64,000 nucleotides of DNA. Origin: Chitinophaga lutea (GTDB lineage Bacteria; Bacteroidota; Bacteroidia; Chitinophagales; Chitinophagaceae). A model generated the notes under the pieces. It searched no databases. It was given only the letters and a program-made list of their open reading frames with translations, and was not told the DNA's origin. Of the stretch, positions 18,268-26,423 are shown one piece after another (position 1 is the first letter of the stretch; every line of letters starts with the position of its first letter). The stretch is from assembly GCF_003813775.1 (NCBI RefSeq), contig NZ_RPDH01000001.1, positions 1,798,001 through 1,862,000 on the forward strand, read 5' to 3'. Made by a program: the position numbers and the translations under genes.

Positions 18268-18483
18268 TTATCGATGCGGGTATGCTATGGTAAGATCTGT
18301 GATCTGCTGCGGTTCCGCGTCCGTCGGCCCATTCGGCGGCTTCGGAGGACTAGGCGGCCTCGGCGGTGCGCCAGGCGGTGTGGGCGGAGCAGGTGGCCTT
18401 GGCGGCAACTTCGGCGCCGCACAACCAATAGCCAGGAACAAAACAGCTATCGCTACGCCACATAACTTTTTCACATTTTTCAT
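18268..18483 (-). CDS. small proline-rich lipoprotein
   Basis: A 71-residue predicted lipoprotein: MKNVKKLCGVAIAVLFLAIGC gives a signal peptide with lipobox LAIG-Cys. Mature chain: ~30 residues almost entirely of Pro-Pro-x units with Ala, Arg, Lys and Gly, then a short polar tail. Such rod-like polyproline segments often span periplasm or peptidoglycan. ATG 18483 is used; a TTG two codons earlier is possible. It lies 13 bases downstream of another small lipoprotein on the same strand and the two are probably co-transcribed. No family known to me. Confidence 0.6.
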   Translation of the reverse strand: MKNVKKLCGVAIAVLFLAIGCAAPKLPPRPPAPPTPPGAPPRPPSPPKPPNGPTDAEPQQITDLTIAYPHR

Positions 18484-18495
18484 ATCCAATCACTT

Positions 18496-18672
18496 TTAAT
18501 GTTTCTTCCGCTGACCCGGAGCAAAAGGCTTGGCAGACTTGGTCCCGTATATCTTTTTTGCCTGCCCCGGCGGAATACGTTTGCCGGAAGCATCATGATA
18601 AACGGTACAACTGCCCAGCAAAATGCCGGAAGCCAGCATGAGTAACAAGTGTACCCGGTTCAATTTCATCAT
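18496..18672 (-). CDS. small lipoprotein of the PPGQAKK type
   Basis: A 58-residue predicted lipoprotein. The signal is MKLNRVHLLLMLASGILLGS followed by the lipobox Cys; the mature part contains the motif IPPGQAKKIYGTKSAKPFAPG and ends in a basic KKH. I recall similar tiny Bacteroidota proteins with PPGQAKK...KSAKP...PGQ, sometimes labelled 'quinol oxidase subunit 4', a name with no support here. Two adjacent ATGs (18672, 18669) are possible starts. It is followed immediately by the proline-rich lipoprotein. Confidence 0.65.
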   Translation of the reverse strand: MMKLNRVHLLLMLASGILLGSCTVYHDASGKRIPPGQAKKIYGTKSAKPFAPGQRKKH

Positions 18673-18842
18673 TAGGTTGTTTTATTCGGTCAATTAGATA
18701 ATAGCTAAAACTCTGCCAAAATGGAAGGCCGTTATGATGCCCTCTTTTTCAATCAGTTAGACATGTATAAAACATGCCTGCTCCTTCCTGTAGCGATAAT
18801 GCCCGTCATTTATGCCCCAATCCGGGTGCAAATATAGTTGTA

Positions 18843-18876
18843 AAAAAAAGTGCGCCGATGGCCGGCGCACTTTTTT
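18843..18876 (-). terminator. intrinsic terminator after the beta-barrel gene
   Basis: AAGTGCGCCG (18848-18857) pairs with CGGCGCACTT (18863-18872), with a T-run on the minus strand. The flank on the other side, 18673-18842, shows only leader sequence of the small lipoproteins. Confidence 0.8.
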
Positions 18877-18898
18877 GATTATTTCATTCCGCGTTCGA

Positions 18899-19513
18899 TT
18901 AGAACAGGAAGCTAACGCCTACGTTGATTTCTTTAGTGAAAGTCAGGTCGAAGGAGTTGGTTTTAACCTTAGTTCCGGTGGGTTGCGGCTCGGTGCTGAT
19001 GTTAGAGTAGTTCAGGCCCCCGAAAGAACCTTCCAGTACAAAACATTTGGTCACGAAGTAGCTGATACCGGGCAGCACGTTGGCTGAAATGGTATTGATT
19101 TTAGCAGTTTCGGTACCGTTGGTTTTGTTAGTTCTGAAACCATAACCTACGTTTGCTTCGCCGAAGAAAGCAAATTTGGATTCGCCCAGCTGGTGGTAGT
19201 TACGTACAAACACACCAGGCATGAATTCAGTGTGTTGTGTTTTTGTTTCCACAGTGCCTACTTTTTCTTTCTCAGTACCGAAATCAGTACCAACGAACAC
19301 ACCGATCATCCATTTGTCGCTCAGTGCGTAGCCAGCTTTAGGGCTGATACCGAAAGTGGTGTTGGTGATTTTGTTGTCGGAACCATCGGGTTTGGTGGTG
19401 CTGGTCGAAACATTCACGTTGCCGCCGAGCAGGAAATTACCTTTCTTCACCTGTGCTTTCGCAAACTGGGTGCCCATCAGGCCCAAAACGGCCATAACGA
19501 TCATTTTTTTCAT
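18899..19513 (-). CDS. outer-membrane beta-barrel protein
   Basis: A 204-residue exported protein with signal peptide MKKMIVMAVLGLMGTQFAKA. The mature part alternates short amphipathic strands and turns (e.g. KGNFLLGGNVNVSTSTTK, KAGYALSDKWMIGVFVGTDF, KEINVGVSFLF), ending in Phe as outer-membrane barrels do. About 8-10 strands are predicted, typical of the OmpW/OmpX-like 'outer membrane beta-barrel' group. Function unknown. Single gene with its own terminator. Confidence 0.8.
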   Translation of the reverse strand: MKKMIVMAVLGLMGTQFAKAQVKKGNFLLGGNVNVSTSTTKPDGSDNKITNTTFGISPKAGYALSDKWMIGVFVGTDFGTEKEKVGTVETKTQHTEFMPGVFVRNYHQLGESKFAFFGEANVGYGFRTNKTNGTETAKINTISANVLPGISYFVTKCFVLEGSFGGLNYSNISTEPQPTGTKVKTNSFDLTFTKEINVGVSFLF

Positions 19514-19620
19514 CTGTCGTACAATTTTAATTTAATATATCAATAAGTGATTCTGCTAACAATGCTCTACATACATTCGTTAAACGATTGGGGGAAGAAG
19601 AAGCTGGCTGATGATACGGG

Positions 19621-20229
19621 TTACCTCAATCCCTGGAAAAAGATGGTTAATACCGCCCTTTCCCGGTTCATGAATTCTTTAATATTATCTGAATCCTGAA
19701 GTTCAAAACCTGCGGCCTGCCATTTGCACCAGATCACCCACAAACCAAACAACACGTGCACCAACAAATCGGCCGTTTTTTCCGGGTCATGCCCCGCTGC
19801 TACTTCTCCAAGGTCTTTCCCCTTGCGAAGCCAGGCAGACAAAAAGCGAATCTCCGACTGGTGTACCAGATCCCCCACCTGCCTCATCAGGCTGCTGGGT
19901 TTGTCGCTCACCCACTCGTGGATGCCGAACAGAAAATGATAGTCCAGTAAAATCTGTTCTTTCACCGACAAATATTTCTCCATCACCTCTTTCACCGATA
20001 CTGCGCTTTCCAGTGTTGCGCTTACTTCTGCAAAGCACTGTGACACAATCCTTTCAATCACTGCCACATATATCCTATCTTTGTCGGGAAAATAATAATA
20101 CAAAGAGCCTTTCGAAATCTCCAGGTCCCGCGCTATTTCTTCCATGGTGGTCTTCGCCAGGCCAAAGCGCTTGAAACGCTTCAACGCAGCTTCCAGTATC
20201 ACTTCCCTTTTTTGATCCTGTTCCGCCAT
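19621..20229 (-). CDS. TetR/AcrR family transcriptional regulator
   Basis: A 202-residue one-domain repressor. The N-terminal HTH reads ILEAALKRFKRFGLAKTTMEEIARDLEISKG split over residues 10-42, followed by SLYYYFPDKDRIYVAVIE, the canonical TetR helix 3-4. The C-terminal ligand domain is divergent. A palindrome TTTGAC-N7-GTCAAA lies 29-47 bases upstream of its start and is a good candidate for its own operator. No efflux pump or other obvious target is adjacent, so ligand and regulon cannot be inferred. Confidence 0.92.
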   Translation of the reverse strand: MAEQDQKREVILEAALKRFKRFGLAKTTMEEIARDLEISKGSLYYYFPDKDRIYVAVIERIVSQCFAEVSATLESAVSVKEVMEKYLSVKEQILLDYHFLFGIHEWVSDKPSSLMRQVGDLVHQSEIRFLSAWLRKGKDLGEVAAGHDPEKTADLLVHVLFGLWVIWCKWQAAGFELQDSDNIKEFMNRERAVLTIFFQGLR

Positions 20230-20257
20230 CTCGGAATTGCAAAGAACCTTTTGACTT

Positions 20258-20276
20258 TTTGACTTTGCGGGTCAAA
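20258..20276. promoter_or_regulatory. candidate TetR operator
   Basis: TTTGACTTTGCGGGTCAAA is a perfect 6-bp inverted repeat with a 7-base spacer, just upstream of the tetR-type gene. A further TTTTGAC half-site lies at 20249-20255. 20277-20522 is AT-rich and otherwise empty. Confidence 0.5.
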
Positions 20277-20522
20277 TGTACGCCCTTTTTTGAAACAGCA
20301 AAAAGATTTTTATCCGCATTTATAAAGAACTACCAAAAGTGTAATGCATAACTCAATTGTAATGCAAACATAAAGAAATATTTAATAATTATATATGTAA
20401 TTGGAAAAAGAATTGTTAAAACCGCGGGGATAGGGATTTAGACGGAAGCAGGTAGCGGGAAGCAGGGGGTTTTAATTTATCAAGCCGCAGAAAATAGTGG
20501 GTTCAGCAGGCATGCCGGGCGT

Positions 20523-20550
20523 AAAAAAGGACCGCTTGCGCGGTCCTTTC
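20523..20550 (-). terminator. intrinsic terminator after the deoxyhypusine synthase-like gene
   Basis: GGACCGC...GCGGTCC stem with a T-run on the minus strand, about 40 bases after the stop codon. Confidence 0.8.
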
Positions 20551-20590
20551 GGGAGTCTATATGTAATAATGCTATGATGCGGCGATATGC

Positions 20591-21565
20591 TTACCAGCCC
20601 AGCAGGTAAGCGAAAATCAGCGGCGCTACGATGGTGGCGTCTGATTCGATCACGAACTTCGGTGTATGGATATCCAGCTTGCCCCAGGTGATTTTTTCGT
20701 TGGGCACGGCGCCGGAGTAAGAGCCGTAAGAGGTGGTTGAGTCGGAGATCTGGCAGAAATAGCCCCAGAACGGCACGTCAGTCCATTCAAGGTCCTGGTA
20801 CATCATCGGCACCACGCAGATCGGGAAATCGCCGGCAATGCCGCCGCCGATCTGGAAGAAGCCCACGCCTTTACCGCCTGAATTCTTGCGGTACCAGTCG
20901 CTCAGTTCCACCATATATTCGATACCGCTCTTCATGGTAGAAGCTTTCAGCTCACCCTTGATGCAATAGGAGGCAAAGATGTTGCCCATGGTGCTGTCTT
21001 CCCAGCCCGGCACCACGATGGGGATGTTTTTTTCGGCTGCGGCCAGCATCCAGCTGTTTTTGGGGTCGATCTCGTAATGTTCTTTCATTACCCCGCTCAG
21101 CAGCAGCTTGTACATATATTCGTGGGGAAAATAGCGTTCACCGGCGGCTTCGGCATCTTTCCAGATTTTGTAGATATGTTTCTGGATACGGCGGAAAGCC
21201 TCTTCTTCCGGTATGCAGGTATCGGTTACGCGGTTATAGCCGCCTTCCAGCAGCTCCCATTCGTCTTTCGGGCTCAGGTCCCGGTAATGGGGCACGCGTT
21301 TATAGTGGGTATGCGCCACCAGGTTCATGATATCTTCTTCCAGGTTAGCGCCTGTGCAGGAAATAATATCCACTTTACCGGCGCGGATCATTTCTGCGAA
21401 AGAGATACCCAGCTCGGCCGTACTCATTGCTCCGGCGAGGGTTACCATCATTTTACCACCTTCCAGCAAATGCGTTTCATAGCCTTTGGCTGCATCCACC
21501 AGTGCCGCAGCGTTGAAGTGGCGGTAATGGTGCTGGATAAACTGAGAAATCGGTCCTTTATTCAT
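20591..21565 (-). CDS. deoxyhypusine synthase-like protein
   Basis: 324 residues from MNKGPISQFIQHHYRHFN (ATG 21565; another ATG eight codons upstream). It follows deoxyhypusine synthase throughout: GGKMMVTLAGAMSTAELG and the NAD region SCTGANLEEDIMNL, PIVVPGWEDSTMGN, then SYGSYSGAVPNEKITWGKLD, where the Lys in WGK corresponds to the lysine that carries the aminobutyl group in the eukaryotic enzyme. Archaea and eukaryotes use this enzyme on eIF5A; bacteria have no eIF5A, so the acceptor must differ, with spermidine chemistry (for example homospermidine formation) the obvious alternative. Single gene with terminator. Confidence 0.9.
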   Translation of the reverse strand: MNKGPISQFIQHHYRHFNAAALVDAAKGYETHLLEGGKMMVTLAGAMSTAELGISFAEMIRAGKVDIISCTGANLEEDIMNLVAHTHYKRVPHYRDLSPKDEWELLEGGYNRVTDTCIPEEEAFRRIQKHIYKIWKDAEAAGERYFPHEYMYKLLLSGVMKEHYEIDPKNSWMLAAAEKNIPIVVPGWEDSTMGNIFASYCIKGELKASTMKSGIEYMVELSDWYRKNSGGKGVGFFQIGGGIAGDFPICVVPMMYQDLEWTDVPFWGYFCQISDSTTSYGSYSGAVPNEKITWGKLDIHTPKFVIESDATIVAPLIFAYLLGW

Positions 21566-21619
21566 AACTATAAATGTTTCAAACGGCAAAGGTAAGATAA
21601 TGGCGCATTAAATAGGGGG

Positions 21620-21658
21620 CAAAAAGAAAACCGTTCCGGAACAACCGGAACGGTTTAT
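21620..21658 (-). terminator. intrinsic terminator after the PepSY-like gene
   Basis: A 12-bp stem AAACCGTTCCGG (21628-21639) with CCGGAACGGTTT (21645-21656), then TTCTTTTT on the minus strand. Confidence 0.8.
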
Positions 21659-21705
21659 ACTGATCTATAACTAAAACTAAAACCAGGTCGGCGAACGGCG
21701 TGCCG

Positions 21706-22152
21706 TTATGCTTTTCTTAATTTTTTAAGCGTTGTGAGGCCACCGGTGGAGGCGGCTTTCAGAACGGTCCAGTGCGAGTCGCTTTCCAGTGTGATCACAT
21801 AGGTAGTGGCGCCTTCGGCTTCATATTCCACTACGTTCTGGATTTTCTGGTCAGGGAACTTCTTCATCAGCCGGGTAATAACGTTCAGGGGCAATTCCGT
21901 GTCGGTAATGTAGCGGGAGGTAGCCAGCAGGTTGCCGTCCCGGTCGAAATGCGCGGTCACTTTCGACGCCTTGATGGTGAATTTGGCTACATACTTGTCT
22001 GCGGTGCTGTACCAGGAAACATCAGAAGCTCCTACGAATTCTTTGTTAAAGGCATCCATCACTTTTTTGTTGTTGACGGTTGCGTCGCGTGCAAACAATG
22101 CACTGCTGCTGAATACTGCAGCGATGGTCAGAATGGCGATAAGTTTTTTCAT
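21706..22152 (-). CDS. exported PepSY-like (BLIP-fold) protein
   Basis: A 148-residue protein with signal peptide MKKLIAILTIAAVFSSSALFA. The mature chain has the pattern of small periplasmic PepSY-like proteins of Bacteroidota: FNKEFVGASDVSWYSTADKY, then KVTAHFDRDGNLLATSRYIT (the 'F-D-x-x-G-x-L' turn), and ELPLNVITRLMKKFPDQKI. These proteins resemble beta-lactamase-inhibitor folds; function unknown. Its promoter region faces the 410-base gap before the ACP phosphodiesterase gene. Confidence 0.75.
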   Translation of the reverse strand: MKKLIAILTIAAVFSSSALFARDATVNNKKVMDAFNKEFVGASDVSWYSTADKYVAKFTIKASKVTAHFDRDGNLLATSRYITDTELPLNVITRLMKKFPDQKIQNVVEYEAEGATTYVITLESDSHWTVLKAASTGGLTTLKKLRKA

Positions 22153-22442
22153 GGCGGAAAAATTTTATCCAGGTTATTTAAATTGTTTTTGTCTGATTGA
22201 CGATGTAAAAGTACCAACGGTTGCAGCGCATGGCAAGCGAATAGTTATGATTGGTTTACCAAGATTAATTCAATGTTATGCGTGTTGCCACACCTACCTA
22301 AACGCATCTAGTGAACACCCCTCAAACCCTTACCAGCAAAGCAGTTGAGCGAAAAGAGCAAATGTTGCACGCGCGAAGGTTAAGACTTTGTTAAACTGGA
22401 ATGCTGGTGACAACCGGTAGGCGCAAAAACGTTGGTTTCAAA

Positions 22443-22473
22443 AGCGGACACCCCTTCCCGATAGCGGACACCC
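22443..22473. repeat. direct repeat in the 22153-22562 intergenic region
   Basis: AGCGGACACCC occurs at 22443-22453 and again at 22463-22473, exactly 20 bases apart (about two helical turns), 90 bases before the ACP phosphodiesterase start. The arrangement suits a dimeric regulator, but no regulator can be named. The remainder of the 410-base gap holds no gene I can support. Confidence 0.4.
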
Positions 22474-22562
22474 TCGTTATTTATCGTTATCTTCGACAAG
22501 GTGGCGCCCTTTGTTTATCGGGTTTTTACCGTTCATTTATTATCAATACCGCTCAGCAACCG

Positions 22563-23141
22563 ATGAATTACCTCGCGCATGCATATCTTTCTTTTAACGA
22601 CCCGCATATCACGGTAGGGCAGATGATCGCAGATTTTGTGAAGGGGAAACAGGTATTTACCTACCCGGATACGATACAGCAGGGCATCCGCATGCACCGG
22701 GCGCTGGATGAGTTTACGGACAAACATCCCGCCACCCGCCGCGCCAAAGCCATCTTCCAGCCCAGCTGCGGCCCGTACGGCGGCGTATTCATGGATGTGG
22801 TGTACGACCATTACCTCGCCAACGACGCCACCCATTTTACCCTGCCGGCCCTGCAGGAGTTCGTAGCCTCCGTGTATGGCGTGCTGGAGGATAACCATCA
22901 CCTGCTGCCCCCGTTCTTCCAGCAGGTATTTAAATACATGCGCACCGAGAACTGGCTGTACCGCTATCATGAAAGGGACGGGATTTTCCGCAGCTTCTCG
23001 GGCATCGTGCGGCGGGCGAAGTATTTCGAACACCCGGCCGACGTCCCTTTCGGCGTATTCGAACACCACTACCTGACGCTGGGCGACTGTTACCGCGAGT
23101 TTTTCCCCGACGCCCTGGCATTTATGAAAAACCAGGAGTAA
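22563..23141 (+). CDS. acyl carrier protein phosphodiesterase (AcpH/DUF479 family)
   Basis: A 192-residue protein of the HD-fold family that removes 4'-phosphopantetheine from holo-ACP. The N-terminus MNYLAHAYLSFNDPHITVGQ is the family start and fixes ATG 22563 against longer open frames. Metal-site residues appear in GIRMHRALDEFTDKHP and FMDVVYDHYLAND. Whether this member acts on ACP is not certain, since DUF479 proteins are little studied outside E. coli. Single gene. Confidence 0.88.
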   Translation: MNYLAHAYLSFNDPHITVGQMIADFVKGKQVFTYPDTIQQGIRMHRALDEFTDKHPATRRAKAIFQPSCGPYGGVFMDVVYDHYLANDATHFTLPALQEFVASVYGVLEDNHHLLPPFFQQVFKYMRTENWLYRYHERDGIFRSFSGIVRRAKYFEHPADVPFGVFEHHYLTLGDCYREFFPDALAFMKNQE

Positions 23142-23301
23142 CGGGGGCCGAAGCGCTATTTATAAAAGAGGGACAGAACCGCCGCAATTGTTAACGAACA
23201 TCCCCGGGGAAACCAAACAATACGTTTACCCTGCGTTTTTGGAAAGAATGAAATAGGGGCAGGATGTTCCGCGCGCGTCTGTCTACACCCGCCCCGCGCG
23301 T

Positions 23302-23332
23302 TTTGAGGATTTTGCAAAAACGCGTAGGTTTG
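23302..23332 (+). promoter_or_regulatory. consensus promoter of the DUF2911 gene
   Basis: TTTG at 23302-23305, 19 bases, then TAGGTTTG at 23325-23332: a full match to the Bacteroidota consensus. The predicted start near 23339 favours the ATG at 23377 over that at 23347. Confidence 0.75.
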
Positions 23333-23376
23333 GGGCAGATTTTAACATGAACACCCATTCAAAAGTACTACAGGTT

Positions 23377-23991
23377 ATGAATACAGTTAAAAAGCTATTA
23401 GTTGCCGTGTGCCTGATATCCGCCACGCAGGTGGTAGCTGCACAGGATAAGAAAATGCCGCCCGTAGACCCCAGTCCCATGGACATGGCCTACTTCCCCG
23501 TAATGTACCCTTACGTGTGCAAGGTAAAGGGAGAGCCCGGCACCCTTGTGGCCCGTACCGTATTCAGCCGCCCGCAGAAAAAAGGGCGCCCGATTTTCGG
23601 CAACCTGGTGGAATATGGAAAAGTATGGCGGCTCGGCGCGAATGAAGCCACCGAAATCGAGTTTTTCCGGCCGGTGACCATCGGGGGCAAGCTGGTACCC
23701 AAAGGAAGGTATACCCTCTATGCCATTCCCAACGAAACAAAATGGACCGTCATCCTCAATAAACAAACCGACATCTGGGGATCTTACAAATACGACCAGG
23801 CCCTCGATCTGCTGCGTACAGACGTGCCGGTGACTCCCTCGGACGAAGAACTGGAAGCGTTCAGCATGGTGTTCGAAAAAGCGGGATACGGCGCCAACCT
23901 CCTGATGGGCTGGGACAAAACACAGGTAAGCCTGCCCATCCGCTGGGCTGAAACCCCGGCAACCGCCAACACCGGCAAGAAAAAGAAATAA
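23377..23991 (+). CDS. DUF2911 domain protein, exported
   Basis: 204 residues from ATG 23377, with signal peptide NTVKKLLVAVCLISATQVVAA. The DUF2911 domain is clear: RTVFSRPQKKGRPIFGNLVE, then YGKVWRLGANEATEIEFFRP and GKLVPKGRYTLYAIPNETKW. Periplasmic or secreted, function unknown. It has a near-perfect promoter (23302-23332) and a palindromic terminator, so it is monocistronic. The C-terminal tail is Lys-rich (TGKKKK). Confidence 0.9.
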   Translation: MNTVKKLLVAVCLISATQVVAAQDKKMPPVDPSPMDMAYFPVMYPYVCKVKGEPGTLVARTVFSRPQKKGRPIFGNLVEYGKVWRLGANEATEIEFFRPVTIGGKLVPKGRYTLYAIPNETKWTVILNKQTDIWGSYKYDQALDLLRTDVPVTPSDEELEAFSMVFEKAGYGANLLMGWDKTQVSLPIRWAETPATANTGKKKK

Positions 23992-24012
23992 CCCACTTGT
24001 TATCAGCAACAT

Positions 24013-24042
24013 AAAAAGGCAGCGGGTACCCGCTGCCTTTTT
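24013..24042. terminator. terminator after the DUF2911 gene
   Basis: Perfect palindrome of 30 bases centred on GGGTACCC with outer AAAAAGGC/GCCTTTTT; works on both strands. Confidence 0.8.
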
Positions 24043-24072
24043 GTTTTATAATAATGTATGATAATGTGCATG

Positions 24073-24129
24073 AAAAAAGGCGGTAAGAATACCGCCTTCA
24101 GAAATTTTAACCATATCCTATGAAAAACC
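24073..24129 (-). ncRNA. putative small RNA, copy A of a five-member family
   Basis: Minus-strand unit of about 57 nt. It begins GGTTTTTCATAGGATATGG (24129-24111), continues TTAAAA, and ends in a terminator hairpin GGCGGTA-TTCT-TACCGCC (24096-24079) followed by six T. Upstream, TAATTTTA (24142-24135) is one base off TAnnTTTG. A further block matching copies C, D and E lies at 24168-24200. No protein frame runs through it. It faces the 3' end of the DUF2911 gene. Confidence 0.7.
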
Positions 24130-24360
24130 TACGGTAAAATTAAGCCAACAACCGTTACGGGAAAACCCGTTTCTGGTGAACGCATCAAATTTCCTCGTAA
24201 GTGAGCGGATATGGAAGGTGTGATAATTTTACGTTATCAAATTCCCCGCAAAGGCCCGTAGTATTTGGTCTGCGGGCGATGCGTACTACTACGTATGTGT
24301 TATCCCGTTATGGCATACGGGCGTAAAAGCAGGCCCCTCTGGCCCAAGATTCAAATTCCG

Positions 24361-24368
24361 TACCTTTG
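24361..24368 (+). promoter_or_regulatory. TAnnTTTG box of the trans-sulfuration gene
   Basis: TACCTTTG at 24361-24368; predicted transcript start near 24375, leaving a leader of about 19 bases. No TTTG at the expected upstream spacing. Confidence 0.5.
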
Positions 24369-24393
24369 GTATTCCCATAAAATATAGCAAACC

Positions 24394-25533
24394 ATGAAGT
24401 TAGGCACCAAACTGATACATGCCGGCGTGGAACCGGACCCTTCAACAGGGGCGATTATGACACCCATCTTCCAGACGTCCACCTACGTGCAGAAAGCGCC
24501 GGGCGACCATAAGGGCTACGAATACGCCCGTACGCAGAACCCCACGCGCGACGCCCTGCAGAACGCGCTGGCTGCCATCGAGAACGGCACACATGGTATT
24601 TGCTTCGGCAGCGGCCTCGCTGCGACCGACGCCGTCATCAAGCTTCTGGAGCCGGGCGACGAAGTGATCGCCTCCAGCGACCTTTACGGCGGCACTTACC
24701 GCATTTTTACCAAAGTATTTGCCCGCTACGGCATCAAATTCCATTTCGCCGATCTCCAGGACGCCAATAACCTGCGCCGGCACGTAAATGACCGTACGAA
24801 AATGATATGGGTGGAAACGCCCACCAATCCCCTGCTGAACATCATCGATATCGCCGCCTGTGCTGCCGTGGCCCGGGAGCGGAACATCCTGCTGGCGGTG
24901 GATAATACGTTCGCTTCCCCCTACCTGCAGAACCCGCTCGACCTGGGAGCCGATATCGTGGTGCATTCCGCCACCAAATACCTCGGCGGCCACAGCGACG
25001 TGGTGCATGGCGCGGTGATCGTGAAAAACGATGCGCTGGCGCAGCAGCTCGCCTTTATACAGAACAGCTGCGGGGCGGTGCCGGGCCCTCAGGACTGCTT
25101 CCTGGTGCTCCGGGGCCTAAAAACCCTCCATGTGCGCATGCAGCGGCACTGCGAAAACGGCGAAGCGGTGGCCCATTTCCTGCGGCAGCACCCGAAAGTG
25201 GGGAAGGTTTTCTGGTGCGGTTTCGAAGACCATCCCAACCATGCCGTGGCTAAAAAACAGATGCGCGGCTTCGGGGGGATGATTTCTTTCACCCTCAAAG
25301 ACGATAGCATGGATGCCGCGCTGAAAGTGCTGAGCGGCACCAAACTCTTTTCCCTGGCCGAATCGCTGGGCGGTGTGGAATCGCTGATCGGCCATCCGGC
25401 CAGCATGACCCATGCTTCCATCCCCCGCGAGGAACGGATGAAAAACGGGCTGGTGGATTCGCTGATACGCCTCAGCGTCGGCATCGAAGACGCCGAAGAT
25501 CTGATCAACGACCTGAAAGAGGCAATTGGTTGA
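24394..25533 (+). CDS. PLP-dependent trans-sulfuration enzyme (cystathionine gamma-synthase/lyase family)
   Basis: A 379-residue Cys/Met-metabolism enzyme that handles cystathionine in methionine or cysteine synthesis. Features: [19 protein letters not shown] (phosphate-contacting Tyr-x-Arg), [11 protein letters not shown], the PLP-stacking DLYGGTYR, the Asp of [11 protein letters not shown], and the Schiff-base Lys in [15 protein letters not shown] (~residue 197). The end [21 protein letters not shown] carries the Glu that separates gamma-lyases and gamma-synthases from beta-lyases. Which of the two reactions dominates cannot be read from sequence. Own promoter; hairpin after the gene. Confidence 0.92.
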   Translation: MKLGTKLIHAGVEPDPSTGAIMTPIFQTSTYVQKAPGDHKGYEYARTQNPTRDALQNALAAIENGTHGICFGSGLAATDAVIKLLEPGDEVIASSDLYGGTYRIFTKVFARYGIKFHFADLQDANNLRRHVNDRTKMIWVETPTNPLLNIIDIAACAAVARERNILLAVDNTFASPYLQNPLDLGADIVVHSATKYLGGHSDVVHGAVIVKNDALAQQLAFIQNSCGAVPGPQDCFLVLRGLKTLHVRMQRHCENGEAVAHFLRQHPKVGKVFWCGFEDHPNHAVAKKQMRGFGGMISFTLKDDSMDAALKVLSGTKLFSLAESLGGVESLIGHPASMTHASIPREERMKNGLVDSLIRLSVGIEDAEDLINDLKEAIG

Positions 25534-25590
25534 TAAACAGGGATTTTTAAAGTTGGCATAAACTACTTACTTTTAACGCATACACCTACG

Positions 25591-25614
25591 CCTCCCGGAA
25601 GTACCGGGAGGTTT
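25591..25614 (+). terminator. hairpin after the trans-sulfuration gene
   Basis: CCTCCCGG (25591-25598) with CCGGGAGG (25604-25611) and a short TTT tail; a weak terminator or attenuator before the TIGR02757 gene. Confidence 0.5.
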
Positions 25615-25632
25615 CCATATACCGAAGAAGCC

Positions 25633-26406
25633 ATGAAGTCCCAACAACTGAGAGAATATTTAGATGCCAAGGCAGCTTATTACAATCAGCCGGCGTTTGT
25701 AGAAGGGGATCCCATCTGCATCCCGCACCGCTACCGCCAGCTGCAGGACATTGAGATCGCCGGCTTTTTTGCCGCCATACTGGCCTGGGGCAACCGTACC
25801 ACTATTATCAACAAGTGTACGGAGCTGATGGAGCTCTTTGACGACTCGCCGTATGATTTTATCCGGCATCACCAGCCCAGGGACCGTATGCGGCTGATGG
25901 GCTTCAAGCACAGGACCTTCAGCGGCCTGGACCTGTTGTATTTCGTGGAGTTCCTGCAGCACTATTACCAGAACCTGACGTCGCTGCAGTTTGCATTCAG
26001 CGGGCACATCACACCCGCAGACGCTAACGTGGAAAAGGCGCTCATCGGCTTCCGGCATATGTTTTTTGCGATGGAGCACCCGGAGCGCACCACTAAACAC
26101 ATTTCCACGCCGGCGCGCAACTCCGCCTGCAAGCGGCTCAATATGTATCTGCGCTGGATGGTGCGGAAAGACGAAAATGGCGTGGATTTTGGATTATGGG
26201 AGTACATTTCGCCCGCCCAGCTGATATGCCCGATGGATGTGCATGTGAGCAGGGTGGCCGCCAGGCTGGGCCTGATCGAAAAAGCAGACGCCAGCTGGAA
26301 AACCGCCGTGGAGCTGACAGACAGGCTCCGCGAGCTGGACCCTGAAGATCCCGTGAAATACGATTTTGCGTTGTTCGGATTGGGGGTGATTGAAAAATAT
26401 GTGTAG
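25633..26406 (+). CDS. TIGR02757 (DUF2400) family protein
   Basis: A 257-residue cytoplasmic protein, almost entirely helical, matching the TIGR02757 family of Bacteroidota and some other phyla: DIEIAGFFAAILAWGNRTTI, then PARNSACKRLNMYLRWMVRK and CPMDVHVSRVAARLGL, a pattern that resembles helix-hairpin-helix DNA glycosylases (the 'CPMDVH' region). Role unproven, possibly nucleic-acid related. Followed 17 bases later by the DUF6263 gene, so probably co-transcribed. Confidence 0.88.
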   Translation: MKSQQLREYLDAKAAYYNQPAFVEGDPICIPHRYRQLQDIEIAGFFAAILAWGNRTTIINKCTELMELFDDSPYDFIRHHQPRDRMRLMGFKHRTFSGLDLLYFVEFLQHYYQNLTSLQFAFSGHITPADANVEKALIGFRHMFFAMEHPERTTKHISTPARNSACKRLNMYLRWMVRKDENGVDFGLWEYISPAQLICPMDVHVSRVAARLGLIEKADASWKTAVELTDRLRELDPEDPVKYDFALFGLGVIEKYV

Positions 26407-26423
26407 ATCAATTTATCAGGATA

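Noticed and set aside
24079..24200. Copies A-E as a promoter plus leader for plus-strand genes
   Set aside because: On the plus strand the hairpin is followed by no T-run and no gene; all T-runs and TAnnTTTG boxes are on the minus strand.
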